The notes under the pieces are model-generated. The model had not been told where the DNA came from, did not search any database, and was given only the letters and a program-made list of their open reading frames with translations. Shown here piece after piece: positions 33,401 to 43,240 of a stretch of 64,000 nucleotides of DNA; position 1 is the first letter of the stretch, and each line of letters begins with the position of its first letter. The position numbers and the translations under genes are program-made. Where the stretch lies: contig CM067544.1 in NCBI GenBank assembly GCA_034509755.1, positions 11,077,501 to 11,141,500 of the forward strand, read 5' to 3'. This DNA is from Anisodus tanguticus. Lineage: Eukaryota; Streptophyta; Magnoliopsida; Solanales; Solanaceae.

Positions 33401-36400
33401 TATTAATTCACTTGTAGGTTATTGGTGAGACTCTAAGGCTTGGGAATGTGGTAAGGTTTTTGCATAGGAAAGCTGTGAAAGATGTTCGATATAAAGGTAT
33501 GTGACAGTTCAAAGTGATAGTAAAATTAATGGATTAACGCATATGCAGCGTTCTAAATTTGTCCTTTTTTTTTATTTTGGCATATTAGCTAAGTTTTGTT
33601 CCCCTGAACTTGGTCTCAAATGTGTATCAAACACAATCCGACTTATGCATAACATATATGGTGAGTTTCATTTTTTTAGTCTTGCACGTGAATGTCAATT
33701 GCATCATATATGGAAAATTCAACCAATTAAAAAACCCCGACCATTTTAATTATACACCTTAGATATTAAGTTTTGGTTTTTTAGTTTTCAGTTTTGGTTT
33801 CTTATTTTTCAGTTTTTGATTTTCTAGTTTTAGCTTCCAGTTTTTATTTTCCAGTTTTGAGTTTTGAGTTTTTATTTCTTATTTTTCTGTTTTAGTTTTC
33901 AGTTTTAGTTTCTAATTTTTGATTTCTTATTTTCCAGTTTTGTTATTTGATTCTTCACTTGTATAAAACAGTAGCACACTTCTTCCTATGTGAGGTGTAT
34001 AATTAAAATGGGTGTGGTGTTTTAATTTGTTGAATTTTCCACGTGGTATGTGATTGACATTTACACGTAAGGCTAAAAAAATAAAACTCATTATATTTAC
34101 TATGTAAGTCGGATTGTGTTTGATAGATATACTAGGCTAAATTTAAAAATTAAATAGGAACAACACCTGGTTGAAATGTTAAAATGAAAAAAAAGAAGAA
34201 AAAAAAGGACAAATTTAGGAGTGCATATACATTAAGCCAAAATTAATACTTACTACATGATGATGCATGCCTGCAGCTTTAAAATCAGATGCGGTTTGTC
34301 TTTTTAACAATCTTTTTGTTATGCCTCGGTTTTTCAACTTGAAAACCCAAAAAAGGTTATGACATTCCATGTGGATGGAAAGTGTTGCCGGTGATTTCAG
34401 CAGTGCATTTAGATCCTTCACTTTTTGGCCGACCTCACCAATTTGATCCGTGGAGATGGCAGGTTAGTCAATTTTGCATTTAAACCACACTACTTAAAAA
34501 ACATGATTTAGCAACGGACGAATTTCGCAGCTAAACAGCAAAATTCGTCTCTAATCCTATTTAACGATGGATTAGCGATAGATATATGTTAGCTACGAGC
34601 AATATAGCGATGAATTAGCTATGAAATTTGTAGCTAATTTCAATTTTTTTAATAATTTCATCCAACATGCTTATATGTGTTTTATTACTTTTTCACTTTC
34701 AGTTTTCTGCTCCATAAAGCACTTAGATTGATTCAACATTTAGTCTGAATAGGATCATAGAGAGTGCAGCTTCCTCCTTACATGTACTCCCTCTATTTCA
34801 AATTAACAATCACTTTAGTTCAAAATATTAGTATTCAAAATAATTGTCAATTTAGAAATTTAAAATGAAAATTTAATAATTTGTCCATTATACCTTTAAT
34901 ATATCTTTGTAATGTTGTTCAATTCTAAAAAAGTATTTAATAAATAAAGATAACTTAGTAATCTATACGTTAAGTTAGTTATTTTTTTAATGACCATGAA
35001 AAAAGTTAGACACGATTAAAATGATACGGGCAAATAACTTTTAATGTTTTAATGCATCCACTTGTTTTGAATCCACTCATTTTATTCGCCTTCTTGAGGT
35101 TGCACATGAGAGTCGTGAGATCATGTGACAAAAACTTCAAAGAACTCACACCTCTATTTTTAAGCACTAATTTTGTGCTATATGATTGGAAGAAGAAAAA
35201 GGGGTATATTTTGCCCAAAAGAAGAAAAGAATTAAATGGATAAGGGAGTGGAATTAAGACAAGGTTGGGGAGGGGGGAGTGGAAAAGAACATTCCATCAA
35301 GGCCGTTTGTTAGGGGTCGCATGATAGATAGAGCATATAATATATCAGCAAAAGCAAAAAAGCAAGGTGGGATTAGCCGTTCTGGTAATCATAATAATCC
35401 ATAGAAAGGGACCCAAACTAAAATGAACTGTCATGATCAGTTCTTTCACAGATGTTGCATTATGTACGGAGAAATACCCCACCTTAAAGATGTGAATTGA
35501 GTGTCAATGAGCAAGGTCTCTACCAACAAGAAATACACTAAATGGATGAGATCCTTGTACTATTAATTAAAAATTTAGGAATCCAATCCTAGGCAAGGGT
35601 AGATGCAGAGGGTAAGTATTCGATTCATCTGAATTCAATAATTTGGCTCGGACCTAGTAAAATAAATGAGTTATGTTAGAACTTCTAAGTCAAATCCATA
35701 AAGTAACTTTTGGATCCGTCTATGATCCTGGGAATGAAGCAATTTTAGGAACAGTTGAATTTGATATACCACATATAATTAAAGAAAAGTGAGAGTGCTC
35801 TGGCCAACACTTTCCCTACACCCACCCACACAATCCAAAAACTCAAATAGGATTATTTATCATCCATCCATATTTCCAACCCGAAACAGCCCAAAGTCCT
35901 AGAAGTGTCTCATGCATGTGGGCGTGGTTGAGGCCCCAATCGAGGTAATTACACACTTAAAAGACTTGGCCAACCCCAATCCGCATGTGGCTGGTGGGGT
36001 TTTCATGTGCACGTGCACCTGTGCTTTTCATGGTGACTCACCTCCATGCTGGTCCGTCCATTTCCCATTCTATCCTCTTTTTTGGGGCCAGAACTACATG
36101 TAACAAGTTTATTTAAGTCCTATTCGTCAAAAAATAGTATAATATAAATCAATTGCATTTGCTCCCTACAAAATACAGCAAGTGCATTTACTGCTTGCTG
36201 CACCAGTACTAGTTCCTCCTCAGGATCTCAATGTACTACACAGGATCAAAAGCAGACTTTCATGCAATTGCATGTCCATCCCAGTTTTCTTCGGAAATCT
36301 GACATATCTAGTGGGAGTACTGTATCGCCCAACAATAGCTGAGAGGACGAAAGGACACTCATTGCCCCGGTTCACTTTTATATTCCTAACTAAAGAAATC

Positions 36401-37038
36401 ATTGTTTCTCCATTGTAGCATAAGTAACTTTTACTCTAGTGTAAAACTTAATAATTAACGCGTATCGTAAATTAAAATAGAGTTGTAATCTGAAAAATAT
36501 GTGAATAATCTGTTAGGATCCGCTAATAAAGTGACTTTGGCTTGGAAATATTATTTTAGTTCTCAAATTCTACTATAAAATGCCTAAGATTCGTTTCAAT
36601 ATATCCCTGTCCATTTATTTAAAGAGCTTAACTTGTATACTTGGATTGGATAGCACTATTACATGTAACAGGTTAACATGCACTGATTAGTAAAAATAAG
36701 CATTGTGTGTCCGGCAAAATTTTCAACTGAGTTTGTGTGTTATAATGCAGAATAAACAAGGGTCGCCTTCAGGTAAAGAAGGAAGCACAGGCACAAGCAG
36801 CACAACAAAAAGTAGTAATAATTTCATGCCATTTGGGGGAGGACCACGTCTCTGTGCAGGATCTGAACTGGCTAAACTTGAGATGGCCATTTTCATCCAC
36901 TATCTTGTCCTTAACTTCCACTGTCAATTAGCTGCACCTGATCAGGCTTTTGCCTATCCTTACGTTGATTTTCCCAATGGCCTCCCAATCAAAATTCAAC
37001 ATCGTCAAATAAACCACGACACTAGGCCTGATTCGTAA
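30439..37038 (+). CDS. DWF4: Steroid C-22 hydroxylase, cytochrome P450 CYP90B family (DWARF4)
   Basis: Eight exons, joined: 30439-30641, 30719-31043, 31162-31314, 31409-31645, 31741-31833, 33418-33496, 34356-34462, 36751-37038. All introns are GT-AG and the joined frame encodes 494 residues (Arabidopsis DWF4 is about 513). An N-terminal hydrophobic anchor (about residues 5-24) is followed by basic residues and the proline hinge PNLPPGDMGWP. The I-helix motif AGHET is at 279-283, the ExxR motif ETLR at 341-344, FDPWRW at 393-398, and the heme-binding motif FGGGPRLCAG at 427-436 with Cys434. Family knowledge: CYP90B enzymes on the ER hydroxylate C-22 of campesterol-type sterols, the rate-limiting early brassinosteroid step; some relatives act on cholesterol. 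Identity rests on close similarity to the known DWF4 sequence across all exons. Odd points: VIGETLR where Arabidopsis has VINETLR, and long TE-filled introns 5, 6 and 7. No frameshift or stop was seen. Confidence 0.95.
31856..32779. mobile_element. Solo LTR in DWF4 intron 5
   Basis: The 924-bp insert begins TGTTAGTCC and ends CATCAACA, the TG...CA ends expected of an LTR. It is flanked by the 5-bp direct repeat AGCTT at 31851-31855 and 32780-32784. The neighbouring duplicate of this intron segment (32961 onward) reads straight through the insertion point without it, so the empty site is visible. No internal retroelement domain is present, hence a solo LTR. Palindromes GATGTTGTCACAACATC occur near its right end. 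I could not determine its orientation or family. Confidence 0.75.
32961..33120 (+). repeat. Duplicate of the DWF4 exon 5/intron 5 junction
   Basis: This stretch repeats the last part of exon 5 and the start of intron 5 (31804 onward, ignoring the solo LTR). Both contain TATAAGAAAATGGAATTCAC, then a GTGTGTAAGCTTCT-like donor region, then GCTTATTG..ATTTCTGAC. The exon-like part has lost three bases relative to exon 5 (CCCAATGT becomes CAGTGT). A second potential 5' splice site (GTAAGC at 32992) is therefore present inside intron 5. It is a partial copy and not an additional exon. Confidence 0.75.
33538..34230. mobile_element. Fold-back (MITE-like) element in DWF4 intron 6
   Basis: Two long inverted arms face each other. 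The left arm (about 33538-33757) and the reverse complement of the right arm (about 33980-34230) share GCATATGCA-like ends, TAAATTTGTCCTTTTTTTT, TCAAACACAATCCGACTTA, AAATTCAAC and CATTTTAATTATACACCT. The loop (33770-33950) is a T-rich array of TTTTCAGTTTT/TTTTAGTTTT variants. ATTAA flanks both sides (33533-33537, 34231-34235) as a possible TSD. There is no coding potential; superfamily not determined. Confidence 0.7.
34463..36750 (+). other. DWF4 intron 7, with MITE-like debris
   Basis: This 2.3-kb intron carries no coding signal. At 34500-34640 there are short recurring words (AGCAACGGA, TAGCGATGAATTAGCTA) typical of CACTA- or Mutator-type subterminal repeats. At 34790-35040 the sequence starts TACTCCCTCTATTTCAAATT, resembling the left terminus of a Stowaway-type MITE, but I did not see a matching right end. 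The rest looks like ordinary AT-rich intron. Confidence 0.4.
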
Positions 37039-37066
37039 AACAACGTCTAGGGTAACATTATGTATA

Positions 37067-37072
37067 AATAAA
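37067..37072 (+). terminator. Candidate DWF4 polyadenylation signal
   Basis: AATAAA lies about 30 bp after the DWF4 stop codon. It is followed by a mixed A- and T-rich region. The position is plausible for a plant near-upstream element, but the cleavage site cannot be fixed from sequence alone. Confidence 0.4.
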
Positions 37073-37419
37073 AAAGGGAAAAAATAGCTGAACAAATGAG
37101 AAGAAATTTTTATAGAAATTGCCTTTGATTTGTGTAGTACGAAGAGGGGCTTCTTGGATTTAACGAGGATCAACGAAAGGACGGTAATTGAACTTATCAA
37201 ACCAAAGCAATGTTTTGTAAATCTAGCTATTTATCTAGGAGGTGAAGCTGCTACAATTTTTGTTCTCCTTTTTGTTGCTTTATCTCATGTTCCTGGTTTT
37301 TTTTTTCTCTCCTTTTCCTTTATCTGTTAGTACATAATTTTCTGTGTAATTAAATACAGCAAATTATCCTAATTTCCATTTTACGCTGTGGATCTTCTGT
37401 TTTTTTACTTTGTTGTGAA
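37073..37419. other. DWF4 3' flank, no gene seen
   Basis: AT-rich sequence between the polyadenylation signal and the tandem array. No open frame with protein-like features. Confidence 0.4.
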
Positions 37420-37893
37420 TTTCCTAATTAAATAATAATGATGTTCATAAATCGTGGGTGTAAGTTTTGAATATGTGACACCATTGCATGGCCAAATTTC
37501 AATTAAATTTGTGTGTTAGTACATAATTATCTGAGTGATTCCTAATTAAGCAAAGACGCTCAGAAATCGTGGAGGTAAGCTTTGAATATGTGATGACACC
37601 ATGTTGCATGGCCAAAATTTCAACTAAATTGGTGTTACTTTCTAAGTGATTCCTAATTAAACAATGATGCTCATAGATCTTGGATGTATAGGTTAGAATG
37701 GAAAGAAATAATCTCTTATGCTCATTAATGAAAGAGTATATATACAATTTATAATTTCCATAATAGGAAAATCCTATTCCTATTCTACTTCTAAAACCTT
37801 ATTCTACTTGGACATTAACTATACAATTATGGTAAGTGTACATTTCTAATAATGTAATATTTACACTAAAATATTACAACAAACAATACCAAA

Positions 37894-38400
37894 TTAGTAG
37901 CCCAAAACCGTGGGCATATACCGTGTATATTTATCACACCCCGCAGTCATAGCGGGCGGTCTTCGTACGCTGAGACTGTCCCTAAAATCGTCAAAAAGGA
38001 CCGAGGGAAGACCCTTTGTAAAGATGTCTGCAATTTGATACCGGGAAGGGACATGGTAGACGTGTACTTGTCCACGAGCGACCTTTTCGCGAACAAAGTG
38101 AATGTCCATCTCGATATGTTTAGTGCACTGGTGCTGAACCGGATTACCAAAAAGGTAGATGGCACTAACATTATCACAACAAACCAAAGTCATTTTTTGA
38201 ATATGACAATGAAACTCTAAAAGCACATTACGTAACCAACAAGATTCAGATACCACATTGGCTACCACTCGATACTCGGCCTCTGCACTGGAGCGGGATA
38301 AAGTCGACTGACGTTTCGCAGAACATGAGACCAAGTTGTTACCAAGAAAAACATACAATAGCCAGACGTAGACCATCTGGTGTCCGGACAGCCACCCCAA
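37894..38400 (-). pseudogene. Copia element 3 RNase H
   Basis: SSAEAEYRVVANVVSESCWL, VCCDNVSAIYLFGNPVQHQC, IEMDIHFVREKVARGQVHV and IADIFTKGLPSVLF, ending PPAMTAGC next to the polypurine tract and left LTR. The first part lies in the adjacent RT frame. Confidence 0.75.
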
Positions 38401-39431
38401 TCAGCATCAGTATATGAGACAAGTGTAGACGTCGATGACAGATATAAATGCAAGTCATAGTCAAGTGTCCCCTGGATGTACCAAATAATGCGTTTGAGCG
38501 CATTCATGTGCTCAACCCTGGGATCATGCATAAACAAACACACATGTTGTATGACATATGTAATAGTTGATCTCGTGAACGTAAGATACTGAAGGGCACC
38601 CGCAAGACTGCGATATCGGGTCGGATCCTCGTAAGGGGAGCCAGCTGCAACACCCAATTTGGGTTTAGTATCAACCGGAGTGGAAGTGGACTTACAGGAT
38701 GACATCTCATCCCTCTCAATGATCTCGGCTGCATGCTTTCTCTGTGATAAGAACAATCCACCAGCATGACGAGTGACAGCAATCCCCAAAAAATAACTCA
38801 ATGGTCCCAAGTCTTTCATAGCAAACTCAGAACTGAGCATTGTCATGATAGACTGGCGTAAGGCATCGGAAGAGGCAGTCAAGATAATATCATCCACATA
38901 TAATAGTATAGAAGCCAAGGAAGAACCACGATAATAAATGAACAAGGAATTATCCGACCTGTTGTGAGTGAACCCAATAGTCGAAACATAGTCAGCAAAC
39001 CTCTTATACCAAGTCCGTGGAGACTGATTAAGCTCATATAAGGAATTTTTCAACATACAGACATGATGAGGATAATTGGGATCCCTAAACCCCAAGGGTT
39101 GATGCATATAGTCTGTTTCCTTGATATCACCATGTAAGAAAGCATTCTTCACATCTAATTGATGAATGGGTCATGTGTTCGAAAGAGCCAAGCTGAGCAC
39201 AGTGCGAATGGTATCCTGCTTGACCACCGGACTAAACGTCTCACCACAATCCACACCAACATGTTGAGTCTTACCATCACCCACAAGCTGAGCCTTATGC
39301 CTTACAAACGAACCGTCTGAATTGTCCTTATGAGCAAAAATCCACATAGATCGAATAATATTGATATCAGATGGACGGGGCACCAACTCCCACGTCTTAT
39401 TATCAATAAGAGAATTATATTCATTGGTCAT
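38262..39431 (-). pseudogene. Copia element 3 reverse transcriptase
   Basis: The first piece (39431-39171) has SLIDNKTWELVPRPSDI, GVDCGETFSPVVKQDTIRTV. After one break the second (39152-38262) has MKNAFLHGDIKETDYMHQPL, ELNQSPRTWYKRF (family: GLKQAPRAWYKRF) and LLYVDDIILTASSD with the catalytic YVDD box, then the connection region and YTDADWGGCPDTRW of RNase H. Largely intact but split by a stop and frameshift. Confidence 0.8.
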
Positions 39432-39691
39432 AGCAATTTTTCAATTCGGGTCATTTAACGCAGACACGGGATTACGGGGTAAGGGTGATTTAAGAATATT
39501 AGAATTTAAATTAAAATGCCTTTTTGGTTTAAAAATACCCCGTTGACTATGAGTGACCGGTCTATGACTCGAAGAAGTATTAGGCGGATTTTGAGAGTTT
39601 TCTGGACTCGGGACGGACTGGCCAGCTGGCAGTGGGCCTGCTGGCCCAACACGGTAAGCAGAAGCAGCCGAGGATGCATGAACTAAACTAG

Positions 39692-40506
39692 TAGGGGTGG
39701 GCGTATATTGGTTCGGTTCAGTTTTGTATTCGAAAAATATGAACCGAATAAAAATCAGTTTTTTTTTTTACTTTTTTAAAGAAAAACATCGATATGTTCG
39801 ATGTATATCGCCGAACGTATCAGATTATATTGGTTTTTTCTAGTGGGCCGGGTCAAGGAATTTTTTATTTTATAAAAAAATTGAATTTCCAAAACTGAAA
39901 TTGACATTCACACCTACACTACCATGAAATTTCGACGTTGAAATCTATTGTGTATCGTGAGATGTTTACTAAAGAAAAAGAAAAATTAGAAACCGATTTG
40001 GGGGAAAACACAAATTGATTGGGAAAACGGACGTTTTCGTAAAAATTATCTGCGCCAAACCGCCTTTTGGCCATTTGGACCTGCCCCGTCTCGAAAAAAT
40101 ACCCAAAATCAAAAAACAAATCGGGTAAAACGGACATCCGAGGGCAGAGTTATGACCATTTAAAGTTTCACCAATTTACAACTACTTTCTCTCCCTACAT
40201 TTTATGTCAATGCTTCCGTGATATGTTAATCAAGTTCATGCCGCATTCGACTTCCATAAAAGCTTCATAGATTGACTTCAATGGCTATGATTCAAGGGAT
40301 AATAGTAGCCTAAAATAAAAAATAAGAATAACTATATATTTAATTCAGTTTTTTCGGTTCGATTTGTATCCAAAATTAAAAAACCGAACCGAATCACTAA
40401 ATCCTGATTCGGTTCGGTTTTTCAAAAATTTTAAAAAAAATGAGAAAAAACCGAACCGAATTTCGGTTCGGTTTTTTCGGTTCTCTGGGTTTTTTGCCCA
40501 CCCCTA
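39692..40506. mobile_element. hAT-like MITE inside copia element 3
   Basis: Ends TAGGGGTGGGC...GCCCACCCCTA are inverted. The 8-bp flanks are TAAACTAG (39684-39691) and TGGACTAG (40507-40514), a hAT-sized TSD with two mismatches. Subterminal GGTTCGGTT/AACCGAACC repeats occur at both ends. No transposase coding. Confidence 0.8.
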
Positions 40507-40902
40507 TGGACTAGTTCCAGTATTGGGCTGGACTGACCCAATTGCTGAAACTAGCCCAGTGACGAGACTGGGGACAATGGCCTGCGACAGACCAGGAGGA
40601 CCAACGGGCAGTGGGCCCGCTGGAGGATTTGGGGTGTGGGATATGTCCGAAAATTGGTGAATAATATACGGGGATACACCATCATCCAACAAATTATACG
40701 AATTCGGCACGAGATTACTAACATTAGCCAACGGAAATTGGGATTCATCAAAAATTACATGGCGACTAATGATGATTTTATTAGAAGATAAATTAAAACA
40801 TTTGTAACCACGATGATTTGACGGATAACCCAAGAACACACACGGGGTAGAACGGACCTGAAGTTTGTTAATTGTGGTGGACGGAAAGAGTGAATAACAC
40901 AA
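40504..40902 (-). pseudogene. Copia element 3 integrase C-terminal region
   Basis: Reads INKLQVRSTPCVFLGYPSNH and NKIIISRHVIFDES, the typical copia integrase tail (..FLGY....KGYK..), followed by a proline-rich linker. The frame is then broken by the MITE insertion. Confidence 0.75.
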
Positions 40903-40942
40903 GCACCCAAAGACCCTAAGATGTAAATACGAAAGAGTCTTA

Positions 40943-42034
40943 TTATATAAAATTTGAAGGGGGGGGGGGCGAATATGTCAAACCTTTGGAAGGAATAATG
41001 TTAAGAAGATATGTAGTCATTTGTAGAGAATGATGCCAAAAAGACGGGGATATGGAAGCATGAATTAATAAAGTGCGGACAATATTATTAATGGTACGAA
41101 TTTTGTGTTCAGCTTTCCCATTTTGTGAAGACGTATGAGGGCAAGAAAAATGAAAATTGATCCCATTATTTGCACAAATTTCTCGAAACACCCCATTGTC
41201 ATATTCTTTGTCATTATCACATTGGATATTTTTTATTTCACGTTCGAATTGGGTTCTAATGAATGCTCTAAATTTTAAGAAGATGGAAAAAACTTGAGAT
41301 TTTTTCGCTATTGAAAAAGTCCACAAAAATTTAGAATAATCATCCAAAAAGAGAACATAATACCGATGACCCAAAGAACTAAGAACAGGAGACGTCCATA
41401 GATCACTATGAATAACATCAAATGACATTAAAGTATGAGAATTAGAGTCTACAAATGGCAACTTAACAATTTTTCCTAAAGAACAAGATTGACAATTCGG
41501 AGTACTACACGTACCCTTTCGAGAAATAAAATTGTTTTTATCTAAGGAAGACAAAATAGATGACCCTGGATGACCTAGACAAGCATGCCATAAGGAAGGA
41601 GCCAGAGTAGCAAAATTTGATGGCAATACGTGACTCGAGAAACCGAAACTTGGCGTGATAGGATAAAGATCTCCCCTACTATCACACCTCATGAGATGAC
41701 TCCCCGTCTTGAAATCCTTCACAGAAAACCCAAATGGATCAAATTTAATAGACACGGAATTATCAATAGTGAATTTTCGAATATACACTAAATTTTTAAT
41801 CAATTTGGAGGCAGGAAGAGTATTTTTCAAGATAAGTGGTGCATGAGGGGGCGACAATGTTTTATGACCATAACCACGAATTGGAATTGAATTACCATTA
41901 CTAACAATTATGCCACGAGGGCAACTCAAATCGGAATAAGACGAGAGAGTACTTTGGTCGGACGTCATGTGGGTCGTGGCTCCGGTGACAATATACCAGT
42001 TCGGGTCTTGTGGATTTAATCCAAGTGTGTGCAT
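40943..42034 (-). CDS. Copia element 3 protease-integrase
   Basis: A 363-codon frame. The protease active-site region reads NWYIVTGATTHMTSD, where element 4 has MDIGATSHMTSD: the catalytic Asp has become Val. The integrase zinc-binding domain (WHACLGHPG ... CQSC) and core are preserved: HSDLWTSP, VLFLDDYSKFLW, IQCDNDKEYDN and SSQNGKAEHKIRT supply the D,D,E residues. The frame ends near a run of G/C at about 40965, in the integrase C-terminal region. Confidence 0.8.
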   Translation of the reverse strand: MHTLGLNPQDPNWYIVTGATTHMTSDQSTLSSYSDLSCPRGIIVSNGNSIPIRGYGHKTLSPPHAPLILKNTLPASKLIKNLVYIRKFTIDNSVSIKFDPFGFSVKDFKTGSHLMRCDSRGDLYPITPSFGFSSHVLPSNFATLAPSLWHACLGHPGSSILSSLDKNNFISRKGTCSTPNCQSCSLGKIVKLPFVDSNSHTLMSFDVIHSDLWTSPVLSSLGHRYYVLFLDDYSKFLWTFSIAKKSQVFSIFLKFRAFIRTQFEREIKNIQCDNDKEYDNGVFREICANNGINFHFSCPHTSSQNGKAEHKIRTINNIVRTLLIHASISPSFWHHSLQMTTYLLNIIPSKGLTYSPPPPSNFI

Positions 42035-42830
42035 GACGGTTTCAATGTCGGTTGGTGTGGGGCCCGCTGCATGATGGCATGCGGGGGCCGAGGCCCAAGC
42101 ACGCTGGCTTGCTGCCCCGGCCCATAAGATGGCCTGAAACCTGAGACTGGACCCTGAAAACTGGACCTGGACTGTTGAAAATTTGGGCCCCAGTTTCCCG
42201 GGTAGTAAGCTGGAAACCCGCCACTGTTAGGCCCAAAATGGCTGGCCCACTTCCACTGCATAAGGGGCCACTGCGGGGCCCAAAACTGCTGATGCTGACT
42301 GACCCGAGGGGCACCACTGCCATTGTTCCGGCTGCCACCTGTGGTGCCGCCGCAATTTTTCCCACTATTTTTCCGATTCTGACCCTTTTTTCCGCCACCG
42401 TTGTCGCGGTTTCGGCCCGAGTTGTTGGAACCGGACGAAGGATTATTGAACTCGGTCATCATGACTACGGGACTAGCACCGGTAGCCGCCTTTTTGGCTA
42501 GCCGGCTTCTTCGAGTGTAAGCATAGAACGAGCATGATAAAATTACAGAAGAGGGCTGCTCTAACGAAGAAGTGTGTCAACACCATTATATGCCTCTGAA
42601 AGTCCTGCAACCATCTGAAGGACAAGACGGTCGTTGGTGACTGGCGCACCAACGTTGCGGAGTTGGTATGCCAACTCCTTTAACCTTCTGCAATATGCTG
42701 AAACGTTGGGGAAATCTTCCATGTTGACGTGGGAGAACTCCTGCTCCAAGGTAACATCACGAGAATTTTGATTATCTTGGAATATATCATGTACTCTATT
42801 CCAAGCCGCCATCATCGTGGCTGAAGAAGA
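42016..42830 (-). pseudogene. Copia element 3 gag, N-terminally deleted
   Basis: The first recognisable part is AAWNRVHDIFQDNQNSRDVT, corresponding to about residue 105 of the element 2 gag, so the first hundred or so codons are missing. It continues MEDFPNVSAYCRRLKELA and LQMVAGLSEAYNGV. After a frame break the C-terminal part (42462-42016) is rich in Gly, Asn and Gln with no CCHC zinc knuckle. Confidence 0.7.
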
Positions 42831-43240
42831 AATTTGAGAAGAAAAATATTTTTTTGGGCACGGAACCCGAGGAAGGGAGGTCGGAATCCGGCCTGTTGGG
42901 ACGGAAATATTTGGGAGAGAAAATAAACCTAGACTCTTGATACCATGAAAGAAATAATCTCTTGATTATTCTCATTAATGAAAGAGTATATATACAATTT
43001 ACAATTTTCATAATAGGAAAATCATATTCCTATTCTACTCCTAAAACCTTATTCTACTTGGACACTAACCATACAATTATGATAAATGTACAATTCTAAT
43101 AATGTAATATTTACACTAAAATATTACAACAAACAATACCAAATTAGTAGCCCAAAACCGTGGGCATATACCGTGTATATTTAGCAAGAATATATGACAC
43201 CATTGCATGGCCAAATTTCAATTAATTTATGCTCATGACT

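Larger units (their letters stand above)
37700..43186 (-). mobile_element. Copia element 3, full length, defective
   Basis: LTRs 37700-37936 and 42946-43186 (about 240 bp each; roughly a dozen differences by eye). TSD AGAAT at 37695-37699 and 43187-43191, supported by the tandem-repeat context. The - strand primer site is TGGTATCAAGAGTCTAGG. Order on the - strand: gag, protease, integrase, RT, RNase H. It is interrupted by an hAT-like MITE at 39692-40506. Its left LTR is about 0.65 kb from the DWF4 stop codon and its sense strand is antisense to DWF4. Confidence 0.92.
37420..43240. repeat. Tandem array of about 118-bp units, third unit split by copia element 3
   Basis: Units begin TTCCTAATTAA and include TGACACCATTGCATGGCC-like sequence and CAATTAAATT. 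Unit 1 is about 37420-37530, unit 2 about 37531-37645. Unit 3 starts at about 37648 and is interrupted at 37699, resuming at 43187 (ATATGACACCATTGCATGG). Confidence 0.75.

Noticed and set aside
37420..37650. CRISPR-like array
   Set aside because: Plant nuclear DNA; the units are contiguous tandem repeats without spacers.
42175..42501. 108-codon + strand frame
   Set aside because: Shadow of the Gly/Asn-rich gag C-terminus of copia element 3 on the - strand.
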